A stretch of DNA of 64,000 bases from Candidatus Omnitrophota bacterium (GCA_028716065.1 JAQUQN010000002.1:1-64000); one strand, 5' to 3'. Positions 33,376-47,046 are shown, counted from the first letter of the stretch. Notes: generated from the letters alone by a model not told the origin. Program-made: numbers and translations.

Positions 33376-34257
33376 ATGATATCCTTATTAAAATTTAAGG
33401 ACTGGATATTGAAATTCTTCTTAGAAGAGAACCCATCCGCCAGGGCGGCAGGTGAGCCGATAAAAGATGGCCTATCCGACAAATTAAAAATAAGCGAAAC
33501 GGAGGCGCGCATATTAAACTCGCTCATATCCGTCCTATTCAGCCCAACATTGTCTATGGGGTACACCCATCCGTTCAGAGAGATAGATACCCGGTCTCTC
33601 GATAAACTCAAATCCTCCGGTTGTTATTCTTATATAGAAAATTTCGCCGCGAATTTCGGGCCCGGCTATTCCGAAGATGATATCTCCAAACTGCGTAAAC
33701 TGGTTTCGGCTAAAGGCGCAGATCTTACAGACGAGCAGATCGGCGATCTGATCGCCCTCGAAAAGAGAAATCATCAATACAGCGATTTCCGGAGGATCTT
33801 TTCGTCACATAATCCGCGTTCCGTAAAAGATACGATAAAGCTATTCTCGGCTGCCTTCTCTAAAGAGATCGGCTCACTGGAGACCTATGGCGAGAGGGTC
33901 AGGCGTTTCGGCCTGCGCAAGGTCGTCATCTACAAAAAGGGGAGGAGTTTCCGGGCGGCGTTTGAGAGACTCGACAGATACGAGCTGGGCGGAGGCGAAG
34001 ACCTCGGGTCGCTTCATATCGCAGACGACGAGGGAAGATACTATAACAGCATGGACAAGGTATATGACGAGATAAAGGAGATGGTCTGCCGGCTGTCATT
34101 TCTCAAGCGCCTGATATCCGAGTCAAAGATAGACTCAAAAGAGGCCCCGGCCAGGCGGCCAAACGATAATGAGCTGATCAAATTGATCATATCCTCGAGA
34201 AAAGAATCGGAAATGGAGGATTTCGAAAAAAGCCTTAAAAACGGAGGAAAGTTATGA
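33376..34257 (+). CDS. Protein of unknown function
   Basis: A ~293-residue protein I do not recognise. It is soluble and mostly helical, with a first hydrophobic-aromatic stretch (ISLLKFKDWILKFFLEEN). The segment 70-110 (SMGYTHPFREIDTRSLDKLK) and the late part (YGERVRRFGLRKVVIYKKG, FRAAFERLDRYELGGGED) are the most distinctive. No catalytic or binding motif is clear. The frame is open back to TTG at 33337, but that codon is the -35 box; ATG at 33376 is preferred. Its stop overlaps the ferritin-like gene by 4 bases, so it may work with it. Confidence 0.6.
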   Translation: MISLLKFKDWILKFFLEENPSARAAGEPIKDGLSDKLKISETEARILNSLISVLFSPTLSMGYTHPFREIDTRSLDKLKSSGCYSYIENFAANFGPGYSEDDISKLRKLVSAKGADLTDEQIGDLIALEKRNHQYSDFRRIFSSHNPRSVKDTIKLFSAAFSKEIGSLETYGERVRRFGLRKVVIYKKGRSFRAAFERLDRYELGGGEDLGSLHIADDEGRYYNSMDKVYDEIKEMVCRLSFLKRLISESKIDSKEAPARRPNDNELIKLIISSRKESEMEDFEKSLKNGGKL

Positions 34258-34730
34258 GCGTATTCAATGCGGCCGAGATAATAGACATGGGCATAGAAAA
34301 GGAAAAGAAGCGAAGGGACTTCTACGGGCTAGTAGCTGAAAAATTCACGGAAAAAGAGATGAAGGATCTCTTCACCCGCTTAAGAGATTGGGAAGATGAG
34401 CACATCAAAAAATTCAGCGAGATAAGACAGGGCGTTGAAGAGGACGATACCCATGAAACATATCCCGGGGAACTGGCGGATTACATGAAAGTACTGGTGG
34501 AGGACAGGCTCTATAAAGAGGCCTCGCCGTCCGAATTCGCCAAAAATGTAAAGACACCCATCGTGGCCATTCAATACGGAATGGCATTCGAAAGGGACGC
34601 GATATTGTTCTTCAGCGAGCTTCTGCCGGCCATGGGCCGGACCAACAGGGATTCCGTACAGAAGTTGATAGATGAAGAGAAGCAGCACTTGATCTATCTT
34701 TCCAAGTTAAAACAAAAATTCCAATCCTGA
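34254..34730 (+). CDS. Ferritin-like diiron protein (rubrerythrin-type, no rubredoxin domain)
   Basis: A 158-residue four-helix protein. The expected metal ligands are visible: EKEKKRRDFY and WEDEHIKKF in the first half, FERDAILFF and DEEKQHLIYL in the second. The C-terminal rubredoxin module of true rubrerythrin is missing, so another electron carrier would be needed for peroxide reduction. The adjacent NapH-like ferredoxin membrane protein (4 bases downstream) is a candidate. The role in oxidative stress defence is inferred from the family. Confidence 0.8.
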   Translation: MSVFNAAEIIDMGIEKEKKRRDFYGLVAEKFTEKEMKDLFTRLRDWEDEHIKKFSEIRQGVEEDDTHETYPGELADYMKVLVEDRLYKEASPSEFAKNVKTPIVAIQYGMAFERDAILFFSELLPAMGRTNRDSVQKLIDEEKQHLIYLSKLKQKFQS

Positions 34731-34734
34731 CAGC

Positions 34735-35562
34735 ATGAAAATAAAACGGTTGGTTTTAATGCGCCAAATATCACAGACCGTTTTTTTCTTTTTATTTATC
34801 TACATCATCTGGTCGGCCACTTACCAATTAAAAGGGCCTCTGTCTCCCAGGTTAATTTTTGACGCCGATCCTCTCCTGACATTATCCGCATCCATAGGCA
34901 GCCGCGTGATCATCCCCGGCATCTCATTGTCCCTCATCATCTTATTTATGACAGCTGTCCTCGGAAGATTCTTCTGCGGCTGGATATGCCCCCTGGGTTC
35001 GACCATGGACCTGATCGCATCCTTTAAAAAAAGAAAGGCCGGTATTCCAGATTCGAAGAATAAAAAATTGAGAAGGCCGAAATTTTACATATTCGGCCTG
35101 ATAGGCCTGTCGGCCGTGATGGGTACTCAGATAGCATGGTTGCTTGACCCGCTGGTGATCACAGAGCGTTTCCTGTCACTGACCATCAGGTCCGCCTGCT
35201 CTTTACTGGGGAAGGGGGCTAATTTCTCGCCATACTCCATCATAACGCTTATATTCTTCGCGGTTATTTGCTCAATGGCGATATTCTTAAGCCGTTTCTG
35301 GTGCCGGGCCATCTGCCCGTTAGGAGCGTTATATGCGGTCATGGCGCGTTTTTCCATATTAAGGCGTATTGTGGTGGAATGCAAGGATTGCGGCAACTGT
35401 AAAAGTTCGTGCAGGATGGGTGCTATAAAGGATGACGCCAGTTATGTAAAGTCAGAATGCATCCTTTGCATGGACTGTATCTATGACTGCTCTTCCAACT
35501 CGACCAGCTTCGGCTGGGGCGATAAAAAGACCCGCAATTTTCTACTTGACAAAACACACTAA
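34735..35562 (+). CDS. NapH/MauN-like membrane ferredoxin
   Basis: A 275-residue membrane protein with about five helices and two conserved cytoplasmic loops FFCGWICPLG and FWCRAICPLG (CxxxCP motifs). It ends with a 2x[4Fe-4S] ferredoxin module, CKDCGNCKSSCRMG and CILCMDCIYDC. NapH-type proteins move electrons from the quinone pool or ferredoxin to soluble partners. No nap or nitrate reductase gene is present, so the partner is not known; the neighbouring ferritin-like protein is a possibility. The promoter TTGACA of the nfn leader (35546) lies in its last codons. Confidence 0.88.
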   Translation: MKIKRLVLMRQISQTVFFFLFIYIIWSATYQLKGPLSPRLIFDADPLLTLSASIGSRVIIPGISLSLIILFMTAVLGRFFCGWICPLGSTMDLIASFKKRKAGIPDSKNKKLRRPKFYIFGLIGLSAVMGTQIAWLLDPLVITERFLSLTIRSACSLLGKGANFSPYSIITLIFFAVICSMAIFLSRFWCRAICPLGALYAVMARFSILRRIVVECKDCGNCKSSCRMGAIKDDASYVKSECILCMDCIYDCSSNSTSFGWGDKKTRNFLLDKTH

Positions 35563-35638
35563 TGTTGCTATATTATATCATCAATATTATGTTAAAAGGG
35601 GACAAAGACGTCCGCTAAAAAAAGCGGCGTCTTTTTTT
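35546..35638 (+). promoter_or_regulatory. Promoter and ANTAR-type leader of nfnAB-gdhA
   Basis: TTGACA (35546-35551), 17 bases, TATATT (35569-35574). Then hairpin GGAC[AAAGAC]GTCC (35600-35613), A1/G4 hexaloop, overlaps the terminator arm AGACG-T-CCGCT (35606-35616) that pairs with AGCGGCGTCT (35623-35632), loop AAAAAA, followed by T7. Only one unit is present and no clear upstream partner hairpin was found. Confidence 0.75.
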
Positions 35639-35683
35639 ATTTTCCAATGCATAAAAAATAGGCAACTGCCATTTCTTTAAAAA

Positions 35684-36510
35684 ATGAAGATACTGAAAAA
35701 AGAGATACTTGCCGATCACGAAGGGACGAGGCTGGTTAGGATGGAGCTCCACTCCCCGCTAATTGCCAAAAAGGCGTCAGCGGGCCAATTTGTCGTCCTC
35801 ATGGCCGATGAGAAAGGCGAGAGGATACCTCTTACCATAGTTGAGGCCGACAGGGAAAAGGGGTCCATAGCCATCATCTTCCAGGAGGTGGGCCATACTA
35901 CAAAACTCCTGGGAAAGATGGAAGCGGGCAAATCGCTATATTCCTTAACGGGGCCCCTGGGACATGCGACAGAGATAAGGAAATTCGGGAAGGTTATCCT
36001 CGTGGGAGGAGGGGTCGGCATAGCAGAGATTTACCCCGTGGCAAGGGCCTTAAAAGCAAGCGGCAACCGTGTCGTGACCATACTCGGCGCCAGGACAAAA
36101 GCGTTATTAATACTGGAAAAAGAGCTCAAAGAGACATCCGATGAAATCTACATAACTACCGATGACGGATCTTACGGGTTAAAGGGTTTCACGACATCGG
36201 TACTGGAGGGCCTCCTCTCTAAAGGAAATTACGATCTCGTCTATTCAGTAGGTCCTATTCCAATGATGAAGAACTCTTCTTCAGTGACCAGGCGTTTTAA
36301 TGTCAGGACGCTCGTCTCGCTGAATGCCCTGATGGTGGACGCAACGGGCATGTGCGGGTGCTGCAGGGTCGCAGTCGGGGGTAAGGTAAAGTTCAGCTGC
36401 GTTGACGGGCCGGAATTTGACGCGCACCAGGTCGACTGGGAGGAACTGGATAAGAGAAACAGGGTATACACGGACAAAGAAAAACATATCTGCAAACTGA
36501 ATAATTTAAA

Positions 36511-36514
<4 letters not shown>
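35684..36514 (+). CDS. nfnA: NADH-dependent ferredoxin:NADP+ oxidoreductase subunit A-like (SudB/NfnA)
   Basis: A 276-residue ferredoxin-NADP reductase-like flavoprotein. The N-terminal FAD domain (AGQFVVLMADEKGERIPLT), the NAD-binding LVGGGVGIAEIYPVARALK, YSVGPIPMMK and the C-terminal 2Fe-2S ligands ATGMCGCCRVAVGG with FSCVDGPEFD identify the DHODH-B/NfnA/SudB group. With the partner it would bifurcate or transfer electrons between NADH, ferredoxin and NADP+. It overlaps the next gene by 4 bases, the common nfnAB order, and gdhA follows, which uses NADPH. Confidence 0.88.
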
Positions 36515-39284
<2,770 letters not shown>

Positions 39285-39307
39285 CGGAGGGCGGTAAAAA
39301 ATAATAC

Positions 39308-39336
39308 TTGACAAAATAGACAAATCGTGGTATAAA
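39308..39336 (+). promoter_or_regulatory. Consensus promoter of GAF-ANTAR 2
   Basis: TTGACA (39308-39313), 17 bases, TATAAA (39331-39336). Confidence 0.85.
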
Positions 39337-39353
39337 TAGTTGATTAAAAATTA

Positions 39354-39554
39354 GGCACAAAGTCAGTGCCATAATGAGAAAGGACGAAGGCGTTCGAAAG
39401 AACGCCTTTCTCTTTTTAGACAACCTTTCTCTTTCAACGCGGAAAACCTGGATAAAGACGTCCGATCTGGCAGTATCATAATGCCGGAGAGGGCGTTTTT
39501 TTATGAACGAAGGCGTTCTGTGCCGATAAACGGCGCATTGCGCCTTATTTTTTT
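39354..39554 (+). promoter_or_regulatory. Triple ANTAR-type antiterminator leader of the GAF-ANTAR 2 gene
   Basis: Three hairpin/terminator units in a row. Unit 1: GGCAC[AAAGTCA]GTGCC (39354-39370) and GGAC[GAAGGC]GTTC (39382-39395), overlapping the arm AAGGCGTTC (39387-39395) paired with GAACGCCTT (39400-39408), then TCTCTTTTT. Unit 2: TTTC[AACGCG]GAAA (39432-39445) and GGAT[AAAGAC]GTCC (39450-39463), both A1/G4, overlapping a 15-bp arm (39458-39472) paired with 39482-39496, then T7. Unit 3: GAAC[GAAGGC]GTTC (39505-39518), overlapping AAGGCG (39510-39515) paired with CGCCTT (39541-39546), inner stem TGTGCCG/CGGCGCA, then T7. Confidence 0.8.
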
Positions 39555-39564
39555 AGGTGACGCC

Positions 39565-40260
39565 ATGTCATACGAAGAACAGATAAAGGCATTATCACGG
39601 ATAAGCAGGGCCATAGCATCCGATCAATACCTGGAAGATATCCTACGCCTCATAGTCACGGTAACCGCGGAGATGATGGGTTCGAACATATGTTCGCTCA
39701 TGCTGCTGGATGAGAACAGGAATGAGCTCATCATAAGGGCGACTCAAAGCGTAAGCGATGCATACAATAAAAAACCACCAGTAAAAATAGGCGAAGGCAT
39801 AGCAGGCAAGGTATTCAAGGAGAAGGTGCCGGTAAAGGTCCTTGACGTGCGCAAAGATAAAAATTACATAAGCAGGAGCATAGCGAAGAAAGAAGGGCTG
39901 TGCTCGCTCCTGTGTGTACCCCTGATAGTCAAGAATAAGGCCATAGGGGTCCTAAATTGCTACACATCGAAACCCCGCGATTTCAGCGAGACGGAGACGA
40001 ATATCCTGGCGACCATCGCCAATCAGGCGGCGGTAGCCATAGAGAATACGGAATTGATGGTCAGGAGCAAGGTCATACAGGAAGAGCTGGAGGTACGTAA
40101 GAAGATAGAACGCGCCAAGGGCATCATAATGAAGAGGGAGGGATTGAAAGAGGAAGAGGCCTATTTAAAACTCAGGAAATACAGTATGGATAGCCGTAAG
40201 ACGATGCGCGAAATAGCGGATGCCATCATTCTTACGGAGGATTTAAGCAAGAAATTATAA
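39565..40260 (+). CDS. GAF-ANTAR RNA-binding antiterminator 2
   Basis: A 231-residue protein with the same plan as the one at 19051: GAF (~25-165; ICSLMLLDENRNELIIRA, GEGIAGKVFKEKV, LLCVPLIVKNKAIGVLNCY) then ANTAR (~175-225; ERAKGIIMKREGLKEEEAY, MDSRKTMREIADAIIL). The two are close paralogues over their whole length. The frame is open from 39481, but that region holds two terminators; ATG at 39565 with AGGTGA is right and equals the start of the paralogue. Its leader has three of the hairpin/terminator units, so it is probably autoregulated. The glutamate synthase gene follows after 24 bases. Confidence 0.9.
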   Translation: MSYEEQIKALSRISRAIASDQYLEDILRLIVTVTAEMMGSNICSLMLLDENRNELIIRATQSVSDAYNKKPPVKIGEGIAGKVFKEKVPVKVLDVRKDKNYISRSIAKKEGLCSLLCVPLIVKNKAIGVLNCYTSKPRDFSETETNILATIANQAAVAIENTELMVRSKVIQEELEVRKKIERAKGIIMKREGLKEEEAYLKLRKYSMDSRKTMREIADAIILTEDLSKKL

Positions 40261-40284
40261 TCAACAAAAAGAAAGGAGTCAGAC

Positions 40285-41877
40285 ATGAATTTGTTGAGGC
40301 CAAATGGTAATGATGCAACAAAGACCTTCAACAGGTCCAAAAACGTGGTGCCCGGTTCGGGCATATGTTCAAGGTGCATAGACGGATGTAAGGGTAATTG
40401 TGAAATATTCAAGTCGTCATTCAGAGGCCGTGAGGTCATCTATCCCGGCCCATTCGGCGATGTAACGGCCGGTGGAGACAAGGATTACCCCGTGGACTAT
40501 TCACACCTCAATATCCAGGGATATGCCCAGGGGGCAAAGGGCCTGCCCAACGGCACCGAAGGAAACCCGGATACGGCCACGTTTCCGGCAGTCGACGTCG
40601 GAACGGAATACGGATGGGATAAGAAGGTCAAGATGCAGCTGCCCATCTTTACGGGGGCGCTGGGTTCCACAGAAGTGGCGCGAAAGAACTGGGAGCATTT
40701 CGCTATAGGTGCGGCGATATCCGGTATAACGATAGTCTGCGGTGAGAACGTCTGCGGGATAGACCCGAAGCTTGAGCTCGACTCCAAGGGTAAGATCGTA
40801 AGCGCTCCTGACATGGACAGGCGCATAGAGACCTACAAAAAGTTCCATAACGGCTTTGGGGAGATCCTCGTGCAGATGAACGTGGAAGATACGCGGCTGG
40901 GCGTAGCCGAATATATCCGCAAGAAACATAAGCTCGACACGATAGAGCTGAAATGGGGGCAGGGCGCAAAGTGTATAGGCGGAGAGATAAAGGTCTCCAG
41001 CATTGAACGCGCCAAGGAATTGAAGAGGCGCGGATACATAGTCACTCCCGACCCGACGGTCCATGCTAATGAACAAGCATTTAAGGATGGCGCCATAAAA
41101 GAATTCGAAAGGCATTCAAGGCTCGGTTTCGTCTCGGAAGAATCTTTCATGAAAGAGGTCAAACGTCTTCGCGACCTCGGTTTCAAGAGGATTACGGTAA
41201 AGACCGGGGCATATTCCATGGTAGAGCTGGCGCAGGCCATACGGTATTCCGCGAACGCCAAGATAGATCTCTTGACCATAGACGGCGCGCCGGGCGGGAC
41301 CGGGATGAGCCCGTGGCGCATGATGGAAGAGTGGGGCATACCGACATTCTACCTGCAGGCGTTGACGTACCAGTTCTGCGAGAAGCTGAGAAAAAAGAAG
41401 ATAAGGGTCCCGGATATAGCCATCGCGGGAGGATTTTCGCTGGAAGACCATGTCTTTAAAGCGATAGCGATGGGCGCGCCGTACGTGAAGGCGGTCTGCA
41501 TGGGACGCGCGCTGATGATACCCGGTTTCGTGGGAAAGAACATCGGAGAATGGATAAAAGAAGGCAAACTGCCTCCGACCATATCTGAATTCGGGACAAA
41601 ACCTGAAGAGATATTCGTATGTTACGAAGAGCTGGTGGACCGGTTCGGCAAGGAGATGAAGAATATATCCCTAGGTGCCGTAGGTATTTACAGCTTCGCC
41701 CAGAGGGTCAAGGTCGGACTGCAGCAGCTCATGGCCGGCTCGAGGAACTTCAGGCTCAATACGATCTCCAGGAACGACCTCATGAGCCTGACGGAAGAGG
41801 CCGCCAAAATATCAGGCATTCCATACGTCATGGACGCGTATCGTAAAGAGGCAGAGGCGATCATCGACGGCAAATAA
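40285..41877 (+). CDS. Stand-alone FMN-binding glutamate synthase-like protein (GltS domain)
   Basis: A 530-residue protein equal to the FMN/3Fe-4S synthase part of GltB, as in archaeal-type glutamate synthase. The start has a Cys cluster (GICSRCIDGCKGNC). The core shows IFTGALGSTEVARKNWEH, ELKWGQGAKCIGGEIKV, ITVKTGAYSMVELAQAIRYS, LTIDGAPGGTGMSPWRMMEE and AIAGGFSLEDHVFKAIAMGA. The glutaminase domain is absent, so it would use ammonia or a partner. The C-terminal beta-helix is missing. It is in an operon with the GAF-ANTAR 2 gene, linking it to nitrogen control. Confidence 0.88.
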   Translation: MNLLRPNGNDATKTFNRSKNVVPGSGICSRCIDGCKGNCEIFKSSFRGREVIYPGPFGDVTAGGDKDYPVDYSHLNIQGYAQGAKGLPNGTEGNPDTATFPAVDVGTEYGWDKKVKMQLPIFTGALGSTEVARKNWEHFAIGAAISGITIVCGENVCGIDPKLELDSKGKIVSAPDMDRRIETYKKFHNGFGEILVQMNVEDTRLGVAEYIRKKHKLDTIELKWGQGAKCIGGEIKVSSIERAKELKRRGYIVTPDPTVHANEQAFKDGAIKEFERHSRLGFVSEESFMKEVKRLRDLGFKRITVKTGAYSMVELAQAIRYSANAKIDLLTIDGAPGGTGMSPWRMMEEWGIPTFYLQALTYQFCEKLRKKKIRVPDIAIAGGFSLEDHVFKAIAMGAPYVKAVCMGRALMIPGFVGKNIGEWIKEGKLPPTISEFGTKPEEIFVCYEELVDRFGKEMKNISLGAVGIYSFAQRVKVGLQQLMAGSRNFRLNTISRNDLMSLTEEAAKISGIPYVMDAYRKEAEAIIDGK

Positions 41878-41888
41878 AGGAGGTCTAT

Positions 41889-42026
41889 ATGAAAAAGAAA
41901 GGGTTGTGTTCCAACTGCTCCAATCACGGCAACTGTATCTTCTTGAAAGAGCCTCCTGTGTTGCAATGCGAGGAATATACGTTTCTACAGCCTAAGGCCG
42001 CGAAAGAGAAGAGAGCTCGCCGATAA
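41889..42026 (+). CDS. Small Cys-rich protein
   Basis: A 45-residue frame: KGLCSNCSNHGNCIF, then VLQCEEY and a basic tail KEKRARR. The pattern CxxCxxxxxC plus a fourth Cys may bind zinc or an iron-sulfur cluster. An AAAGGAGG ribosome site stands 5 bases before the ATG, so translation is likely. It is 11 bases after the glutamate synthase-like gene and may be an accessory to it. Function unknown. It ends 14 bases before the pyrG promoter. Confidence 0.7.
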   Translation: MKKKGLCSNCSNHGNCIFLKEPPVLQCEEYTFLQPKAAKEKRARR

Positions 42027-42040
42027 GAGCCCGTAACGGT

Positions 42041-42068
42041 TTGACATATTAAAAAAATGTGATATACT
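42041..42068 (+). promoter_or_regulatory. Promoter of pyrG
   Basis: TTGACA (42041-42046), 16 bases, TATACT (42063-42068). Confidence 0.8.
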
Positions 42069-42103
42069 GTTCGAGTAGCTCAGAGCGGATCTACTATAAA
42101 AAC

Positions 42104-43778
<1,675 letters not shown>

Positions 43779-43779
43779 C

Positions 43780-44859
43780 ATGAAAGCGATACTGGCCCTG
43801 GAAGACGGAAAAATATTTAAAGGAGATTCCTTCGGAGCGGAAGGCGAAACCTTCGGGGAGGTCGTCTTCAACACGAGCATGGCGGGCTATCAGGAGATAG
43901 TGACCGACCCCTCCTACAAGGGGCAGATCGTGACGATGACCTATCCGTTGATAGGCAATTATGGTGTCAACGCAGAGGACGCGGAATCATGCAGGCCATT
44001 TGCCGAGGCTCTCGTCGTAAAAGAATATTCCAAGGTTGCCTCAAGCTGGCGCAGCCAGAAGTCCCTCGGCGATTATCTCAAGGAGAATAAAATATTGGGC
44101 ATAGAAGATATCGATACCCGACAGCTGACCCTTCATATACGAGAGGCCGGGGCGATGAAAGCAGTTCTATCCACCGTCGATTTCGATGAAGCAAATCTCG
44201 TGAGGAAGGCCAAGAAATCTCCCGGACTTATAGGCATAGACCTGGTAAAAGATGTCTCTTCACAAAAGAGACGCGTATGGAACACGGAAGGGCGCTACAA
44301 GGTAGTTGTTTTGGACTGCGGAGTGAAATTTAATATCTTAAGAGAACTTGCCAAGCGTGACTGCGCCGTTACGGTACTACCGGCAAGCGCATCCGCTGAA
44401 GAGATATTATCACTCAAGCCAAATGGCATATTGTTATCGAATGGTCCGGGGGACCCGGCCGCTGTTCCATATGTCGTCGAGACGGCCCGGGATCTACTGG
44501 GAAAGGTTCCTATATTCGGAATATGCCTGGGCCATCAGATGCTGGGGCAGGCCTTCGGCGGCAAGACATATAAACTCAAATTCGGCCACCATGGCGGCAA
44601 CCATCCCGTAAAGGACCTAAAGACAGACAAGGTGGCAATAACGGTTCAAAATCACGGTTTTTGCGTAGACATAGATACCTTGAACAAGAAAGAGATCGAG
44701 ATAACACACATAAATCTGAACGACAAAACACTGGAAGGAATGAGGCATAAGAGACTGCCTGTATTCTCCGTGCAGTTTCATCCGGAATCTTCGCCGGGCC
44801 CCCATGACTCCGAATACCTTTTTTGCAATTTTGTGGAGATGATGAAACGCCATGCCTAA
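43780..44859 (+). CDS. carA: Carbamoyl-phosphate synthase small subunit (intact glutaminase)
   Basis: CarA cuts glutamine and passes ammonia to CarB. Residues ~1-170 form the N-terminal domain ([37 protein letters not shown]); ~185-359 is the class-I glutaminase: [20 protein letters not shown] with the nucleophilic Cys, and [14 protein letters not shown] with the His and Glu. All catalytic residues are present, unlike the paralogue at 51951. It lies between pyrG and the half-length carB gene, overlapping the latter by 8 bases. The partner for making carbamoyl phosphate is therefore either the half carB or the distant full carB. Confidence 0.97.
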   Translation: MKAILALEDGKIFKGDSFGAEGETFGEVVFNTSMAGYQEIVTDPSYKGQIVTMTYPLIGNYGVNAEDAESCRPFAEALVVKEYSKVASSWRSQKSLGDYLKENKILGIEDIDTRQLTLHIREAGAMKAVLSTVDFDEANLVRKAKKSPGLIGIDLVKDVSSQKRRVWNTEGRYKVVVLDCGVKFNILRELAKRDCAVTVLPASASAEEILSLKPNGILLSNGPGDPAAVPYVVETARDLLGKVPIFGICLGHQMLGQAFGGKTYKLKFGHHGGNHPVKDLKTDKVAITVQNHGFCVDIDTLNKKEIEITHINLNDKTLEGMRHKRLPVFSVQFHPESSPGPHDSEYLFCNFVEMMKRHA

Positions 44860-46519
44860 GCGAAAGGACATAAAAAAGATACTGATCATAGGCTCGGGGC
44901 CTATCGTGATAGGCCAGGCATGCGAGTTTGACTATTCCGGATCTCAGGCGTGCAAGGTCCTGAGGCAGGAAGGTTACAAAGTGATCCTTGTAAATTCAAA
45001 TCCCGCCACTATAATGACCGATCCGGAGATGGCGGATAAAACCTACATAGAACCCATAGATGTAGATACCGTCGGAAGGATAATCGCAAAGGAGAGACCC
45101 GACGCGTTGCTTCCCACGCTAGGGGGACAGACCGCATTGAACACTGCTGTAGGACTTGCCGAGGCGGGTATATTAAAAAAATATAAGGTGGAGACGATAG
45201 GCGCCAATATAAAAGCGATCAAGAAGGCTGAGGACAGGCGGCTCTTTAAGGAGGCGATGCAGAAGATAGGGCTTGATCTGCCGGAGAGCGGCAAGGCTTA
45301 TAACATGAAAGAGGCTTTTGAAACTGCGGAGAAGATAGGGTTTCCCGTCATCATAAGACCGAGCTTTACCCTGGGAGGAAAAGGCGGGAGCGTCGCATAT
45401 AATAAAGAGGATTTTAAAGAGCTTGCGAAAATAGGCATTGAATCCAGCATGATAAGCGAGATATTGATAGAGGAATCTGTTATGGGATGGAAGGAGTTCG
45501 AGCTCGAAGTCATGAGGGACGTCAAGGACAATGTAGTAATAATATGTTCTATCGAAAATCTGGATCCTATGGGGATCCACACAGGGGACAGCATAACGGT
45601 CGCGCCCGCCCAGACACTGACCGATAGAGAATACCAGAAGATGAGAGACGCCTCGATAGCATGTATAAGAGAGATAGGGGTTGAAACCGGCGGATCCAAT
45701 ATACAGTTTGCCGTGAACCCCAAAACGGGCAGGATGGTAGTTATAGAGATGAACCCCAGGGTATCGAGAAGTTCTGCCCTGGCCTCCAAGGCGACCGGAT
45801 TTCCGATAGCCAAGATAGCTGCCAAACTGGCGGTCGGTTATACGCTGGATGAAATACCGAACGATATCACGAAGGAGACGCCTGCATGTTTTGAGCCGGC
45901 CATCGACTATTGCGTCGTCAAGATACCGAGGTTTACATTCGAAAAGTTCGCCACGGCAGACCCAACATTGACAATATCGATGAAATCCGTGGGAGAGGCG
46001 ATGGCAATTGGCAGGACTTTCAAGGAAGCGCTACAGAAAGGCCTGCGTTCACTAGAGATTAAAAAATCAGGCCTCGACACCATCATCTTTAAGGGGCACG
46101 TCGACGATATAAACGCCGATGAGGAGACGAGGGATGAAATCTGTCAAAAGGTTATAATACCAAACTCGGAAAGGATATTTTATATCGGCGACGCCCTGAG
46201 GGCCGGTATCGATGCCGAAAAGATATGCGAGCTTTCCGGAATAGACCCTTGGTTCATACATAATATCAAAGAAATTATAATCGCGGAAAAAGAGATCATC
46301 TCGGGAAAGGATAAGATGACCGCTGAACTGTTGGCCAAGGCAAAACGGCTGGGTTTCAGTGATATTCAGATCGCCTGCCTGACAGGCACCAAGGAGAAAG
46401 CTATACGCGCCTTAAGAAAAAAATTCGGGATAAATCCTTCCTTCAAGCTCGTCGATACCTGCGCCGCTGAGTTCAGGGCCCACACCCCATACTATTACTC
46501 AACGTACGATCATCAATAA
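44852..46519 (+). CDS. Half-length carbamoyl-phosphate synthase large subunit
   Basis: The 555-residue protein equals the first half of CarB: synthetase 1 ([58 protein letters not shown]) and the oligomerisation domain, ending [20 protein letters not shown]. The second ATP-grasp half and the allosteric MGS domain are absent. It stops exactly at the domain border and no remnant lies between it and the next gene (46520-46581), so it is a short gene form, not a frameshift. A full CarB is at 53077. It would make carbamate, or need a homodimer or partner for the second phosphorylation. Confidence 0.9.
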   Translation: MPKRKDIKKILIIGSGPIVIGQACEFDYSGSQACKVLRQEGYKVILVNSNPATIMTDPEMADKTYIEPIDVDTVGRIIAKERPDALLPTLGGQTALNTAVGLAEAGILKKYKVETIGANIKAIKKAEDRRLFKEAMQKIGLDLPESGKAYNMKEAFETAEKIGFPVIIRPSFTLGGKGGSVAYNKEDFKELAKIGIESSMISEILIEESVMGWKEFELEVMRDVKDNVVIICSIENLDPMGIHTGDSITVAPAQTLTDREYQKMRDASIACIREIGVETGGSNIQFAVNPKTGRMVVIEMNPRVSRSSALASKATGFPIAKIAAKLAVGYTLDEIPNDITKETPACFEPAIDYCVVKIPRFTFEKFATADPTLTISMKSVGEAMAIGRTFKEALQKGLRSLEIKKSGLDTIIFKGHVDDINADEETRDEICQKVIIPNSERIFYIGDALRAGIDAEKICELSGIDPWFIHNIKEIIIAEKEIISGKDKMTAELLAKAKRLGFSDIQIACLTGTKEKAIRALRKKFGINPSFKLVDTCAAEFRAHTPYYYSTYDHQ

Positions 46520-46581
46520 TTTCCATTGCATCATAACCACTTTCATTATAGAATAATCCTATAAAATCCAAGAGGTGAGAC

Positions 46582-47046
46582 GTGCCTAAAAAAATACCCA
46601 TAATAGAACAGCGCCATTTCATAAGGCACCCTTTGTGCATTCCGCTGGAATATAGAATTCTCGAGAAGACTTCCGACAAAGACTCACAGCCGCAACGTTC
46701 CATGACGATAAATATAAGCCAGGGCGGATTGATGTTTTCTGCGCGCAGGGCCGTGCCGCAGAACCGTATAATCAGCGTCAAGATGCCTTTTCAGGATAAG
46801 GTATTCAACGTGAGGGCAAAGGTCGTCCATTGCAATAAAAATTCCGATACCAAACTATACAACATCGGTGTATCTTTCTACCGGTTCACCGACGCCTTCA
46901 AAGCGAAATTGATAGAGCAGCTCTATCTGATATCGGAATATCGGGATCTGCGCAGCATACAACTCGGCAGGGACGTCTCGCTGGAACAGGCCTCTGAGGA
47001 ATGGATCAAAAGATATTCGGCACGCTTCAAGCGGTTGTATTGGTAA
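46582..47046 (+). CDS. PilZ domain protein
   Basis: A 154-residue protein, start GTG with AGAGGTGAG before it. RHFIRHP supplies RxxxR (residues 11-17) and TINISQGGLMF the second motif. The C-terminal ~45 residues beyond the barrel are helical and end in a basic stretch (WIKRYSARFKRLYW), longer than the other PilZ proteins in the window; this may mark a partner-binding or membrane-contact tail. It is isolated from the other PilZ genes and follows the carB half-gene by 62 bases. Confidence 0.85.
   Translation: MPKKIPIIEQRHFIRHPLCIPLEYRILEKTSDKDSQPQRSMTINISQGGLMFSARRAVPQNRIISVKMPFQDKVFNVRAKVVHCNKNSDTKLYNIGVSFYRFTDAFKAKLIEQLYLISEYRDLRSIQLGRDVSLEQASEEWIKRYSARFKRLYW

Noticed and set aside
39481..39564. 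Longer N-terminus for the GAF-ANTAR 2 protein
   Set aside because: The extra codons cover two terminator structures and have no ribosome site; the ATG at 39565 has AGGTGA and aligns with the start of the paralogue.
46489..46581. Frameshift or assembly break at the end of the short carB
   Set aside because: The stop lies exactly at the domain border and the following 62 bases show no remnant of the second synthetase half in any frame.
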